Below, in pieces: positions 18,721 through 29,400 of a stretch of 64,000 nt of DNA (positions are counted from its first letter, which is position 1; every line of letters starts with the position of its first letter). The notes under the pieces were generated by a model. It was not told where the DNA came from. It saw only the letters and a list, made by a program, of their open reading frames with translations, and made no database searches. Origin of the DNA: Myxococcus xanthus (GTDB lineage Bacteria; Myxococcota; Myxococcia; Myxococcales; Myxococcaceae). Position numbers and translations under genes: made by a program. The stretch lies in contig NZ_FNOH01000008.1 in NCBI RefSeq assembly GCF_900106535.1, forward strand, positions 186,001-250,000, read 5' to 3'.

Positions 18721-19731
18721 ATGAACCTGGTCCCCTTCGCGAACGAGCACCTGGAAGCGGCCGCCTCGCTGCTCGCCCTGCGGCACCGCGCCCATCGGGC
18801 CACGCTCCCGCTGTTGCCGGGTGAGCCCGAGTCAGCCACCGAAGCGCGGCGGATCCTGGAAGCGCTCCGGCAGCGACCTCGCACGAGCGGCTTCGCCGCG
18901 CTCCAGAATGGGCGACTCATCGGCTTCGCCCTCGGGACACTGCGGATCGACACCACGTGGGGGCGCTCGGCCTGGCTGTTCGCGCCCGGCCACGCCCTCG
19001 CCCCAGGAACGAGCCCCGAGGTGTACCGCGACCTGTATGCGGCCCTGGCCGCGCAGTGGGTCCAGGAAGGCTGCTTCGTTCACGCCGCGCTCGTCCCAGC
19101 CCATGATCGTCCCGCACTCGAGGCCTGGTACGGCGCCGGCTTCGGGCATGAGCAAGTCCACTCGCTCCGTTCCCTGGACCCGGTGGACCTCCGGCCTGGC
19201 GTCCTGGACAGCCCCCTCCGGCTCCGCCGCGCGGGCATGGACGATTTGGATCGGCTCCTGGAAATGGCGGGGCTCATCTCCGAGCACCAGCGCGCGTCAC
19301 CGGTGTTCGCGCCGTACCTGCCCGAGTTTTCCAAAGACTGGCCGCAGGACTACACGGAGTTGATTGAGGGCGAAGCCGATCGCATCTGGCTCGCTGAGCA
19401 GGACGGACGGCTGCTCGGGTTCGCCATCTTCAGCCCTGCCGAACAGCCCCCCGACGAAGTGCTGACGCCTCCGAAGAGCGTCACCTTCACGGTAGGGGTC
19501 ACACGGGAGGACGTTCGCTGCCGCGGCGTTGGCCGTGCGCTGTTCGCGCGTGGCGTGGAGGAGGCCGGGCGAATGGGATTCCGCGCCTGTGTCACCGATT
19601 GGCGCGCGACCAATCTGACCGCCTCCCGCGCCTGGCCCCGCATGGGCTTCAGTCCAGCCCTCTACCGGTTGACCCGCCGCATCGACGAACGCGTGGCGTG
19701 GGCGCGCGGCGCACGCTCCACCCATACATAG
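18721..19731 (+). CDS. Tandem GNAT acetyltransferase
   Basis: This protein of about 336 aa has two GNAT folds in tandem, as in MshD-like enzymes. The second half keeps the acetyl-CoA pyrophosphate loop (RCRGVGRALF) after a VTFTVGV strand and should be the catalytic half. The first half (residues about 1-155) lacks the R/Q-x-x-G-x-G/A loop and is probably structural. The ATG at 18721 begins a typical GNAT N-terminus (MNLVPFANEHLEAAASLL); the ATG at 18685 would add 12 untypical residues. It follows the transaldolase-like gene by 61 bp and precedes an NRPS by 107 bp, so it may acetylate the peptide or an amine precursor, or give self-resistance. The substrate cannot be read from sequence. Confidence 0.75.
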   Translation: MNLVPFANEHLEAAASLLALRHRAHRATLPLLPGEPESATEARRILEALRQRPRTSGFAALQNGRLIGFALGTLRIDTTWGRSAWLFAPGHALAPGTSPEVYRDLYAALAAQWVQEGCFVHAALVPAHDRPALEAWYGAGFGHEQVHSLRSLDPVDLRPGVLDSPLRLRRAGMDDLDRLLEMAGLISEHQRASPVFAPYLPEFSKDWPQDYTELIEGEADRIWLAEQDGRLLGFAIFSPAEQPPDEVLTPPKSVTFTVGVTREDVRCRGVGRALFARGVEEAGRMGFRACVTDWRATNLTASRAWPRMGFSPALYRLTRRIDERVAWARGARSTHT

Positions 19732-19838
19732 GCGTGGAACGTGTCCCCTGGATTGAACTGCCATTGAAAGAACGGTACCTCTCACATTGCCGCCCTGCTC
19801 GCGGCGTCTCCCTCTCAACGAACCGGACGGGCTGACTG

Positions 19839-22800
19839 ATGTCACACCACGCCATCGAAGACATCTACCCGCTCTCGCCCCTGCAACAGGGGATGCTCTT
19901 CCACACCCTGTACGCTCCCGAGGCAGGACAGTATTTCCTCCAGATTACGTGCACACTGGAGGGGCACGTGGAGCCGGCGCACTTCGAGGCAGCGTGGCAG
20001 CACGTCCTCGATCAGCACCCAGCGCTGCGCACCTCGTTCACCTGGGAGGAGTTGGAGGAGCCCCTCCAGGTCGTCCACCGCGCCGTCTCCGTGCAGCTCA
20101 CCCGGCGGGATTGGGGCCACCTCGCACCGAAGGCACAGCGTCGTGAGCTGACGGCCCTCCTCGATGCGGATCGCCAGCGCGGGTTCGCGCTCGATCAGGC
20201 GCCGCTCATGCGGCTGCTCCTCATACGCACCGGCCCTCGGACCCACACGTTCGTCTGGAGCTGTCATCACCTGCTGCTGGATGGCTGGTCACTCGGGCTG
20301 CTCCTCGAGGAGTGCCTCGACGCGTACCACGCGCTCGTCCGGGGCGAGCGCCCTTCGCGCGGCGTCACGCGCCCCTATCGCGACTACATTGCCTGGCTCC
20401 AACAGCAATCATCCGGGCAGGCGGAGCACTTCTGGCGCGAGCGGCTGGCAGGCTTCTCCTCACCCACGCCCCTGCCGGTGGCGCGGGCCACGAAGGCCGA
20501 AGGCTCCTGGCATGGGCGCTCCTCACTCATTCTTTCCGAAGAGACCTCGGAGCAGCTCCGCGCCCTCGCCCGGACGCACGCGCTGACGCCGAACACCTTC
20601 TTCCAAGGCATCTGGGCGCTGCTGCTCAGCCGCTATAGCGGCCAGTCCGACGTCGTTTTTGGCACCACGGTGTCCGGACGGCCCGCCGACCTGCCTGGCG
20701 CGCAATCCATGGTGGGGATGTTCATCAACACCCAGCCCGTGCGGACGCGGGTCGATCCAGACGGCCTCGTCCTGCCATACCTCCAACAACTCCAGCGCGA
20801 GCAGGCCGAGGCGCGCCAGTACGAGTACAGCTCGCTCGTGCAGATTCACGGCTGGAGCGAGGTGCCGCGCGGCCAGAACCTCTTCGAGACGCTGCTCGTC
20901 TTCGAGAGCTTCCCCTTCTCCCACGCCGAGACCTCGCCGGGCGGTGGCGCGACCGTCACGGACGTCGAGACCTACGACTTCACCAGCTACATCCTTCACA
21001 TCGACGTTGTCCCCGGTCCTGCCTTCACCCTCCTGGCGAGCTACGATCGCCGGCAGCTCGACGACGCGACGCTCGCGCGGCTGCTGACGCACTACGCGCG
21101 GCTGCTCGAGGAGCTGGCCCATCACCCCGAGCGGCGCCTGGACGAACTCTCGATGCTGCCGGACGCCGAGCGCCGGCAGGTCCTGCTCGATTGGAACCAG
21201 CAGCGGGCGGACTACCCGTTCAACAGCTCCATCCCCCAGCTCATCCAGGAGCAGGCCGCACGGACCCCGGACGCAATCGCCGTGACCCACCGCGACGCCC
21301 AGCTCACCTACCGCGAGCTCAACGCCCGGTCCAACCAGCTGGCGCATCCGCTCATCGCGGAAGGCGTGGGGTCAGACATCGTCGTCGCGCTGCTCGGCGA
21401 TCGAGGGGTGGACTTCCTCGCCTCCATCGTCGGGATTCTCAAGGCGGGAGGCGCCTACCTCCCGTTGGATCCGGACCACCCTGCCGAGCGGTTGGCGCAG
21501 ATCCTCGGGCAGAGCCAGACCCCCATGGTGGTGGTGTCCCGAGAACGCCGCGCGCTGCTCGACGCGGCGCTGGCGCTCCTGCCCGCCGGTGCCCGGCCAC
21601 GCGCGTTGGAGATCCCGGAGTTGCTGGAGCGCCAGGCCCCAGCGGACGATCCGCCTTGCCGCAGCCACGGGCGGAACCTGGCGTATGTCATCTACACGTC
21701 CGGCTCCACGGGCGCCCCCAAGGGCGCCATGCTGGAGCACGCTGGGAAGATCAACCACATCCGCGGCATGATTGATTTCCTGCGGCTGGGGCCAGCGGAC
21801 GTGATGGCTCAAACGGCCTCACAGTGCTTTGACATCTCGGTCTGGCAGTTCCTCGCCCCGTTGATGCTGGGAGCACGAGTCCAGATCCTCGACACCGAAC
21901 TGACGCGGGATCCCGCCAGCTTCCTGGCGGAGTTGGACCGGACAGGCATCACCGTCCTCGAGGTGGTTCCCGCGTTGCTGACGGCGATGCTTGAGCAGCT
22001 CGAGCGGATGGACCCCGCGCGGTTGCCGATGCAGTCGCTCCACTGCCTCATTCCCACCGGCGAGGTGCTCCCGCCCGCGCTTTGCAGACGGTGGCTGAAA
22101 CTGTACCCGCGCGTGCCGCTGCTCAATGCCTACGGCCCGACGGAGACCTCGGACGACACGAACCTCTACACGGTGTCCCAGCCACCACCGGACGACGAGG
22201 AGCGCGTGCCGGTCGGCTACGCGCTGCCGAACCTGACGATGTACATCCTGGATCCGCGGCTGCGTCCCGTGCCTGTTGGGCTCGCTGGGGAGCTGTACAT
22301 TGGCGGCATCGGGGTGGGCCGCGGCTACCTGAACAACCCCGCGCGCACGGCCGCATCGTTCCTACCGGATCCGTTCTCCGCCCTCAGCGGAGCGCGCTTC
22401 TACAAGACGGGCGACATCTGCCGCTATCGCCCCGACGGAAGCATCGAGTTCCTCGACCGGGCGGACTTCCAGGTGAAGATCCGTGGCTTCCGGGTGGAGC
22501 CAGGTGAGGTGGAGTCGGTGCTCGCCCGGCACCCAACGGTCAGGCAAGCCGTGGTGGTGGCTCGCGAGTTGCCAACCCGCGGCAAACAACTGGTCGCCTA
22601 TGTGGTACCGTACGAGGGGACCTGGCCCGGTGCTGCCGGGGGCGGCCCCCGCGACGGCCACGAGGGCATCACAGTCCTCCGTGAGTTCCTCCAGGGACAT
22701 CTGCCGCACTACATGATGCCCTCGGTCTTCGTCGTGTTGCCCGCGTTGCCGCTGAACGCCAACGGGAAGGTGGACCGCAAGGCGTTGCCCATGCCGGACG

Positions 22801-23126
22801 CCGCCGCTGCCCAGGAAGAGCGTGCGCCCTCGCCCCCCCGCTCCGATGTGGAGGAGCGGCTCGTGGCGCTCTGGCAAGAGGTGCTGTCGCGCCAGTCCAT
22901 TGGCGTCGAGGATGACTTCTTCGAGCTCGGCGGTCACTCGCTGCTCGCTGTCCGCGCGCACTCCCGGCTGCGGGAACTCTTCGGCATCGACCTGCCGCTG
23001 CGGACCCTGTTCGAGCTGACCACCGTGGCCCGGCTGGCCGAGAAGATCGAGGCCCTCCGCTGGGCGACCTCGGGCCCTCCCAAGGACGAGCCGGAGGACG
23101 TCGAGCGCGAAGAGGTGGAGTTGTGA
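19839..23126 (+). CDS. NRPS, C-A-PCP single module
   Basis: This 1095-aa NRPS has a C domain (C1 motif YPLSPLQQGMLFHTL, HHLLLDG near residue 142), an A domain (YTSGSTGAPKG near 618) and a PCP (Ser in GGHSLL near 1033). The GMLFH form of C1 is usual in C domains that follow an epimerised residue, in contrast to the [10 protein letters not shown] form. The code I read is DIWEITADDK. I do not recognise it; acidic residues at 278 and 331 also occur in Orn and Dab codes (DVGEI..IDK), so a basic amino acid is a tentative guess. The stop overlaps the next NRPS start as GTGA, implying coupled translation and PCP-to-C hand-over to that protein. Confidence 0.92.
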   Translation: MSHHAIEDIYPLSPLQQGMLFHTLYAPEAGQYFLQITCTLEGHVEPAHFEAAWQHVLDQHPALRTSFTWEELEEPLQVVHRAVSVQLTRRDWGHLAPKAQRRELTALLDADRQRGFALDQAPLMRLLLIRTGPRTHTFVWSCHHLLLDGWSLGLLLEECLDAYHALVRGERPSRGVTRPYRDYIAWLQQQSSGQAEHFWRERLAGFSSPTPLPVARATKAEGSWHGRSSLILSEETSEQLRALARTHALTPNTFFQGIWALLLSRYSGQSDVVFGTTVSGRPADLPGAQSMVGMFINTQPVRTRVDPDGLVLPYLQQLQREQAEARQYEYSSLVQIHGWSEVPRGQNLFETLLVFESFPFSHAETSPGGGATVTDVETYDFTSYILHIDVVPGPAFTLLASYDRRQLDDATLARLLTHYARLLEELAHHPERRLDELSMLPDAERRQVLLDWNQQRADYPFNSSIPQLIQEQAARTPDAIAVTHRDAQLTYRELNARSNQLAHPLIAEGVGSDIVVALLGDRGVDFLASIVGILKAGGAYLPLDPDHPAERLAQILGQSQTPMVVVSRERRALLDAALALLPAGARPRALEIPELLERQAPADDPPCRSHGRNLAYVIYTSGSTGAPKGAMLEHAGKINHIRGMIDFLRLGPADVMAQTASQCFDISVWQFLAPLMLGARVQILDTELTRDPASFLAELDRTGITVLEVVPALLTAMLEQLERMDPARLPMQSLHCLIPTGEVLPPALCRRWLKLYPRVPLLNAYGPTETSDDTNLYTVSQPPPDDEERVPVGYALPNLTMYILDPRLRPVPVGLAGELYIGGIGVGRGYLNNPARTAASFLPDPFSALSGARFYKTGDICRYRPDGSIEFLDRADFQVKIRGFRVEPGEVESVLARHPTVRQAVVVARELPTRGKQLVAYVVPYEGTWPGAAGGGPRDGHEGITVLREFLQGHLPHYMMPSVFVVLPALPLNANGKVDRKALPMPDAAAAQEERAPSPPRSDVEERLVALWQEVLSRQSIGVEDDFFELGGHSLLAVRAHSRLRELFGIDLPLRTLFELTTVARLAEKIEALRWATSGPPKDEPEDVEREEVEL

Positions 23127-26100
23127 CAGTCCTCGAACTGGTCACAGAGCTGCGCCAGCGCGGCGTGAGGCTGTGGCTGGAGCAAGAGCAGCTCCGTTGC
23201 AGCGCGCCCAAGGGCGTGCTCACCGAGGAGCTGCGCGCGTCCTTGCGCGCCCACAAATCGGAGCTGATCGATTTCCTTCGAGAAGCCCACGCGGCCACCC
23301 CCACCCACGCCATCATCCCGAGCGCACCCCGGCCCCCGCGGATTCCGCTGTCGTTCGCGCAGCAGCGGCTGTGGTTCCTCGACCGGCTCGAGCCGGACAG
23401 CCCCCTGTACAACATGGCGGTGCCGCTCAGATTGCGCGGTCCGCTTAACGTGGAGGCATTCCGGCGCGCCTGCTCCGAGGTCGTGCGGCGTCACGAGTCG
23501 CTGCGCACCACCTTCCAGATGGCCGAGGACCAGCCATTCCAGCACATCACCCCGCCAGCACCCCATCCCGTCCCGTTGGTGTCGCTCGAGGCACATCCGC
23601 CTGATGGCCGAGAGGCGATTGCCTCGAGGATGGCTCGGGAAGAGTCCTCGCGGCCATTCGACCTGACCCAGGGGCCGCTCGTGCGGACCACCCTGCTGCG
23701 GCTCGCTCCGGACGATCACGTGCTGCTGCTCACCCTCCACCACATTGTCTCGGACGGTTGGTCTGAGACCGTGCTCGTGCGGGAGGTGGCCGCGCATTAC
23801 ACCGCGGCCCCCGGCACCGGGCCCGCGCTACCGGAGTTGCCCATCCAGTACGCGGACTTCGCGCTCTGGCAACGAAGCTGGCTCCAGGGGGAGGTGCTCG
23901 AACGCCAGCTCTCGTATTGGCGGCGGCAGCTCGCGGGCGCGCCGCAGGTGCTCGCGTTGCCAACGGACCGGCTGCGTCCGGCGGCGTGGAGTGGCGCGGG
24001 CGCCAGCCTGGCGTCCCTCATTCCCACGGAGCTGGCGGAGGCGCTCCGGGCAGCGGCCCGGCGCGAAGGCGCGACCCTGTTCATGATGCTGATGGCGGCG
24101 TTCCAAGCGCTCCTTCATCGCTACACCGGACAGGATGACATCGTCGTGGGCACGGACGTGGCCAATCGCAGCCGCGCCGAGACACAGGGGCTGATCGGCT
24201 TCTTCGTCAACCAGCTCGCGCTGCGCACCCGCTTCGAAGGAGATCCCCCATTCCGGGAGCTGCTCGGGCAGGTGCGCGCCACGGCGCTGGACGCGTACGC
24301 GCATCAGGACCTGCCTTTCGAGGAGCTGGTCAAGGTGCTCAATCCCGAGCGGAGCCGGGGCCATGCGTCCATCTTTCAAGTCAAACTCCTGCTCCAGGAC
24401 GTGGCGCTCTCGGAGCTGTCGCTGCCCGGGCTCACGATTCAGCCGGTGGAGGTGGAACAGGCCTCCGCGAAATTGGACCTCACCGTCTTCGTGGCGGAGA
24501 CGCCGCGGGGGCTGGAGTGCAAGTGGGAGTACAGCACGGAGCTGTTCGATGCAGGCACCATTCGCCGGATGGTGGCGCACTACCAGCGGCTCCTGGCGGG
24601 CGCGGTGGCATCCCCTGGCTGCCGCATCTCCGCGCTCCCGCTCCTGTCCGCGGACGAGGAGCAGCAATTACTCGCCGTCTGGAACGACACCCGGACGGAG
24701 TACCCCCACGCAGCCTGCGTTCATACGCTCTTCGAGGAACAGGTCCGCCGGACGCCCGAGTCCCTCGCGGTCCTTCACGAAGGCTTCACGCTCCGCTACC
24801 GCGAGCTGAACGAGCGGGCGAACCAGCTCGCCAGGCGCCTACAGGCGATGGGCGTTGGCCCCGAGACGGTGGTCGGCCTGTGCCTCGAGCGCGGTCCGGA
24901 GTTGGTGGTGGGCCTGTTCGGTATCCTCAAGGCGGGCGGTGCGTACCTCCCGCTCGACCCCACCTACCCCTCCGAGCGGCTCGGTTTCATGCTCCGGGAC
25001 GCCCGCGTTCCAGTGCTGGTCACCCTCGAACGAATCGCCGATAGGCTCCCCTCGCAGGGAGAGCAACTGCTGTGCCTGGACGCGGACCAAGAGCCGCTGG
25101 CGCGCGAGGCGACGTCGAATCTGGAGGTCCCTGTCACCGCCGGAAACCTGGCGTATGTCCTCTACACCTCGGGCTCTACCGGCACGCCGAAGGGGGCGAT
25201 GATTGAACACCGGGGGGTGGTGAACTACCTGAGCTGGAGCACCGGCGCGTACCGCGTGGCGGAGGGCTCGGGGGCTCCGGTGCATTCCTCCATCTCCTTC
25301 GACCTGACGGTGACGAGCCTCCTCGCGCCGCTGGTGGCAGGAAAGACGGTGACGCTGGTCCCAGAGGACGACCGGCTGGAGGGACTGGCCAAGGCACTCC
25401 GCTCGAAGCCAGATTTCAGCCTGGTCAAGCTGACGCCGACACACCTGAGGCTGCTCGCGCGGCAGCTCGACGCGGCGGCGCTGGCCGGACAGGCGCGAGC
25501 GCTCGTCATTGGCGGGGAGACCTTGAGTGCCGAAGCGCTGGAGCCCTGGAGGAGCCACGCACCAGGGACACGGCTCATCAATGAGTACGGGCCGACCGAG
25601 ACGGTGGTGGGCTGCTGCGTCCACGAGGCAACGCCAGATGACGCCCGCACGGGGTCAGTAGCGATCGGCCGGCCGATCGCGAACACGCGGCTCTACGTGC
25701 TCGACGAGCACCTGCGCCTCGTACCGGTGGGAGTGCATGGGGAGCTCTATATCGGCGGGGACGGCGTGGCCCGCGGCTACCTCGACCGGCCGGAGCTGAC
25801 CGCGGAGCGCTTCGTGCCGGATCCGTTCGGCGACGTCCCTGGCGCCAGGCTGTACCGGACTGGGGATCGGGTGCGCCGCTTCCCGGATGGAGTGCTGGAC
25901 TTCCTCGGCCGCAGGGACGAGCAGGTCAAGGTGCGAGGATATCGCATCGAGCTGGGCGAGATTGAGGGGGTGCTCGGCCAGGCCCCCGGCGTCCGCGAAG
26001 TGGTGGTGGTCGCGCGCGAGGACATCGAGGGCAGCAAGCGGCTGGTGGCCTACGTGGTACCGAACGAAGGCGCGGACGTGGAGCCAGAGGTGCTGCGCCA

Positions 26101-29100
26101 GCTCGCTCGCGCGAAGCTCCCCGAGCACCTGGTCCCCTCGGTGGTGGTGCCACTGGACGCACTGCCCCTGTCGCCGAACGGCAAGGTGGACCGCAGGGCG
26201 CTCCCCGCGCCTGAGGCGATCGCACGCGAGTCCCACGACGGGTACGTCGCGCCTCGGACCCGTGCGCAAGCCCTGCTGTGCTCCCTCGGAGCCGAGCTCC
26301 TGCGCCTGGAACGGGTCGGCATCCGCGACAACTTCTTCGACCTCGGCGGCGACTCCATCCTGGGCGTGCAGCTTATCGGCCGGGCGAACCGGGCTGGCCT
26401 GCACCTGACCCCGAAGCAACTCTTCGATCACCAGACGTTCGATGAACTCGCTGCGGCGTCGGGTACCGGTGGGTCCATCATCGCGGAGCAGGGACTGGTC
26501 AATGGCGACGTCCCACTCACCCCGATCCAGTGCTGGTTCTTCCGGCAGCCCCAACCCGCCCCCCACCACTTCAACCAGGCTGTGCTGCTGGAAACCCACG
26601 CGTCCTTCCGCTCGGACCTCCTCAAGCCGGCGCTCCTGGCGCTCCTGGCCCATCACGACGCGCTCCGGCTGCGCTTTGAAGAAACCGGGCATGGCTGGCT
26701 CCAGCGCTGCGCCGAGCTGGAGCGCGCGCCAGTCGTGAGCACGTTCAATCTCTCTGGCTTGTCCCCGGAACATCAGCGCCGCGAGCTGGAGGCCACTGCG
26801 GCAAGCCTGCAAGAGCGCCTGGATCTCCAACAGGGCCCATTGCTGCGGGCCGTGTGGTTCGACCTCGGCCAAGGGAAGCCGGGGCGCCTGCTGCTCCTCG
26901 CCCATCACCTGGCCGTGGACGGCTTCTCCTGGCGCGTCCTGCTGGAGGATCTCCAAGCGGCGCACCAGTCCCTCCTTCAGGGACGCGAAATCCATCTCCC
27001 CGCGAAGACCACCTCGTACCAGCACTGGTCCAAACGGCTGCGCGAGTACGCAGCCTCCGCCGCCCCCGCCTTCGACTACTGGCGGCGGATGGATTGCTCC
27101 AACGTGGCAAGACTCCCGGAGGACCTGCCCGGAGCATCGGCCGCCAGCGACACCGCCGCGGACGCCCGGACGTACACCGTGGAACTCGGCGAGGAGGAGA
27201 CGTCCGCGCTCCTCCGCGAGGTGCCTGAAGCGTTCCGCTGCGGGATGAACGATGTCCTGCTCACCGCGCTCACCTCCGTGCTGGCGAACTGGACGGGGGG
27301 CCGAAGGTGGCTCGTGGACCTGGAGGGCCATGGCCGGGAGCCGCTGTTCGATGACGTGGACCTCTCTCGCACGGTGGGGTGGTTCACCTCCATCTTCCCT
27401 GTCCTGCTCGAAGCCCCCGCGGGTGACGGCCTCCTGGAGCTGCTGGAGTCCGTGAAGGCCCAGCTCCAGCGCATCCCGAACCAGGGCATCGACTTCGGCG
27501 TCTTGCGCTACCTGCGCCAGGATGACGCCGGTGGCCCCCCCGCGGACAAAGCGCAGGTGCTGTTCAACTACCTGGGGCAATTCGATCAGGTGTTCGCGGG
27601 CGACGGCCTCTTTCAACCCGCGGAAGAGTCCCCTGGCCCGACCGTCAGCCCTTTGGCGCCGCGCACCCACGCGCTCGAAGTCAACGGACTCATCCACGCC
27701 GGTCGGTTGAGGATCGGCTGGGCTTACAGCGAGGCCCGCCACCACGCCTCGACAATCGCCCGACTCGCGGAGCGCTTCCTCCAGGTCCTCCGGGAGCTCG
27801 TCGCGCTCGCGCGCGCGGGCGGGCACCGGGAGCGCGTGGCCCGATTCCCGCTTGCACGGCTGGCACCGGTGTCTCTTGAGCGCCTGCTGGCGGAGGCGCC
27901 TGGCACGGAAGACGTGTATCCACTCGTGCTTGGCCAGCGCGAGATGTTCGAACACACGCGAGCCCACCCCGGGGCGTGGGCTTACTTCACCCAGCTCTCG
28001 TGCCAGGTGGTGGGCACCTTCTCGCCAGAAGCCTTCGTCGCGGCCTGCCAGCGTGTGATGGAGCGGCACCCGGCGCTCCGTGGCTCGGTGGCGATGGAGT
28101 CGATGGCGGAGCCCCACCAGCTCGTCCACCGCGCCCCCTCGCTCCCCGTCGAGCGGCTCGACTGGACGAAGCGAACGGACAGTGAGGCGCACATCCTGCT
28201 GGAGCAATTCCTCGAGGCGGACCGCGAGGCCGGCTTCAGCACAGACCGGCCGCCACTGCTACGGTTCACGTTCATCCAGCTCGCGCCTCAGGCGTGCCAC
28301 CTCGTGTGGAGCAGCCACCACGGCATGCTCGACGGTTGGAGCATGTCCCTGCTGCTAGAAGAGGTGTTCACGGTCTACGGAAGCCTCTCGCGCGGTGTCC
28401 CCGTGGAGCTGCCACCGCGCCCCCCCTTCCGGGAACTCGTCGCCTGGTTGCAGCGCCAGCAGCCCTGGCGCGCCGAGGAATACTGGCGGCGCGAGTTGGC
28501 GGGTTTGGCCGGACCACCGGCGACCTCCCTCGCCCCAGCCGGCGGGCAGCGACCGCTGGAGCATGCGCGGTATGCGGAACGAACGCTCGAGATGGCGCCG
28601 GCCACCACAATGGCGCTCCAGGAACTGGCGAGGACACACCGGCTCACGCTGAACACCCTGGTCCAAGGTGCGTGGGCACTGGTCCTGGCCAATGGCCCCC
28701 GCACCGAGGAGGTTGTCTTCGGGGTGACCGCGGCCGTGCGCCCCGTGGACCTCCCGGGTGTGGAGGACATGGTCGGGCACCTGATCAACACGCTTCCCAC
28801 GCGCGTCCGGCTCGTACCGGGCACTCCCGTCCTCGAGTGGCTGGTCCAGTTGCAAGCGCAACAGGCCGAGCAGCGCCAGTTCGGCCACGTTCCACTCTCG
28901 ACGTTGAGGCGTTGGACCGGGCTGCCGGACGACAGCCCCTTGTTCGACAGTGTCCTCCGCTTCGAGAACTACCCCATCCGCTTCGTCCTCGAGCGCACGG
29001 CGCCGGGGTTCACGGTAGAGGCCATGCGAATCATCGATCGCTGGCCCTACCCGCTGTCACTCGTGGCAGTCCCGGGCCCACCACTGAGGCTCGAACTCGG

Positions 29101-29269
29101 CTGGCAGCGCGATCGGATTGACGAAGACACGGCCACCCGTGCGCTGGCGCAAATGCAGTACGTGCTCGAGCGTCTCCTCGGGGACCCCGGACAGAGACTC
29201 TGTGCGTTGATGGAGGGACTCCAGGAGTGGGCGCCCCCGGCGCGGGTTGAATCAGGTAGCGGCGTCTGA
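23123..29269 (+). CDS. NRPS, TubC_N-C-A(Asn)-PCP-E-C
   Basis: This 2048-aa NRPS opens with a TubC-type docking domain (residues 1-55, [19 protein letters not shown]...). Then come C1 ([17 protein letters not shown] near 206), A ([11 protein letters not shown] near 682), PCP (GGDSIL near 1076), an epimerisation domain (HHLAVDG near 1261, EGHGRE near 1401, both intact) and a second C domain (HHGMLDG near 1732) that ends the protein without an A domain. The code reads DLTKVGEVGK, one residue from a published Asn code, so this module should install D-Asn. GTG start at 23123. The terminal C must work with an A domain on another protein: either the minus-strand NRPS, which begins with A, or the one at 31094, whose C is degenerate. 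Confidence 0.93.
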   Translation: MTVLELVTELRQRGVRLWLEQEQLRCSAPKGVLTEELRASLRAHKSELIDFLREAHAATPTHAIIPSAPRPPRIPLSFAQQRLWFLDRLEPDSPLYNMAVPLRLRGPLNVEAFRRACSEVVRRHESLRTTFQMAEDQPFQHITPPAPHPVPLVSLEAHPPDGREAIASRMAREESSRPFDLTQGPLVRTTLLRLAPDDHVLLLTLHHIVSDGWSETVLVREVAAHYTAAPGTGPALPELPIQYADFALWQRSWLQGEVLERQLSYWRRQLAGAPQVLALPTDRLRPAAWSGAGASLASLIPTELAEALRAAARREGATLFMMLMAAFQALLHRYTGQDDIVVGTDVANRSRAETQGLIGFFVNQLALRTRFEGDPPFRELLGQVRATALDAYAHQDLPFEELVKVLNPERSRGHASIFQVKLLLQDVALSELSLPGLTIQPVEVEQASAKLDLTVFVAETPRGLECKWEYSTELFDAGTIRRMVAHYQRLLAGAVASPGCRISALPLLSADEEQQLLAVWNDTRTEYPHAACVHTLFEEQVRRTPESLAVLHEGFTLRYRELNERANQLARRLQAMGVGPETVVGLCLERGPELVVGLFGILKAGGAYLPLDPTYPSERLGFMLRDARVPVLVTLERIADRLPSQGEQLLCLDADQEPLAREATSNLEVPVTAGNLAYVLYTSGSTGTPKGAMIEHRGVVNYLSWSTGAYRVAEGSGAPVHSSISFDLTVTSLLAPLVAGKTVTLVPEDDRLEGLAKALRSKPDFSLVKLTPTHLRLLARQLDAAALAGQARALVIGGETLSAEALEPWRSHAPGTRLINEYGPTETVVGCCVHEATPDDARTGSVAIGRPIANTRLYVLDEHLRLVPVGVHGELYIGGDGVARGYLDRPELTAERFVPDPFGDVPGARLYRTGDRVRRFPDGVLDFLGRRDEQVKVRGYRIELGEIEGVLGQAPGVREVVVVAREDIEGSKRLVAYVVPNEGADVEPEVLRQLARAKLPEHLVPSVVVPLDALPLSPNGKVDRRALPAPEAIARESHDGYVAPRTRAQALLCSLGAELLRLERVGIRDNFFDLGGDSILGVQLIGRANRAGLHLTPKQLFDHQTFDELAAASGTGGSIIAEQGLVNGDVPLTPIQCWFFRQPQPAPHHFNQAVLLETHASFRSDLLKPALLALLAHHDALRLRFEETGHGWLQRCAELERAPVVSTFNLSGLSPEHQRRELEATAASLQERLDLQQGPLLRAVWFDLGQGKPGRLLLLAHHLAVDGFSWRVLLEDLQAAHQSLLQGREIHLPAKTTSYQHWSKRLREYAASAAPAFDYWRRMDCSNVARLPEDLPGASAASDTAADARTYTVELGEEETSALLREVPEAFRCGMNDVLLTALTSVLANWTGGRRWLVDLEGHGREPLFDDVDLSRTVGWFTSIFPVLLEAPAGDGLLELLESVKAQLQRIPNQGIDFGVLRYLRQDDAGGPPADKAQVLFNYLGQFDQVFAGDGLFQPAEESPGPTVSPLAPRTHALEVNGLIHAGRLRIGWAYSEARHHASTIARLAERFLQVLRELVALARAGGHRERVARFPLARLAPVSLERLLAEAPGTEDVYPLVLGQREMFEHTRAHPGAWAYFTQLSCQVVGTFSPEAFVAACQRVMERHPALRGSVAMESMAEPHQLVHRAPSLPVERLDWTKRTDSEAHILLEQFLEADREAGFSTDRPPLLRFTFIQLAPQACHLVWSSHHGMLDGWSMSLLLEEVFTVYGSLSRGVPVELPPRPPFRELVAWLQRQQPWRAEEYWRRELAGLAGPPATSLAPAGGQRPLEHARYAERTLEMAPATTMALQELARTHRLTLNTLVQGAWALVLANGPRTEEVVFGVTAAVRPVDLPGVEDMVGHLINTLPTRVRLVPGTPVLEWLVQLQAQQAEQRQFGHVPLSTLRRWTGLPDDSPLFDSVLRFENYPIRFVLERTAPGFTVEAMRIIDRWPYPLSLVAVPGPPLRLELGWQRDRIDEDTATRALAQMQYVLERLLGDPGQRLCALMEGLQEWAPPARVESGSGV

Positions 29270-29400
29270 GAGAATTCCGCAAAATCCGCAATTCACAGGT
29301 AGCGGTAGAGGGGAGCGCTCCCGGCCCACCCCGGAAGCAGCCCCAGCTCACCGTGGCGAGGCGGATCCGGCGGCAGCGGCCGAAGCACAGGGGAGCGGTC

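Noticed and set aside
25655..28207. Minus-strand ORF of 850 codons inside the D-Asn NRPS
   Set aside because: Antisense shadow over clear A, PCP, E and C motifs on the plus strand.
29270..29400. Promoter or hairpin in the gap before the first radical SAM gene
   Set aside because: The gap has a short AT-rich patch with repeated TCCGCAA and GAATT/AATTC arms, but no -35/-10 pair or stable stem.
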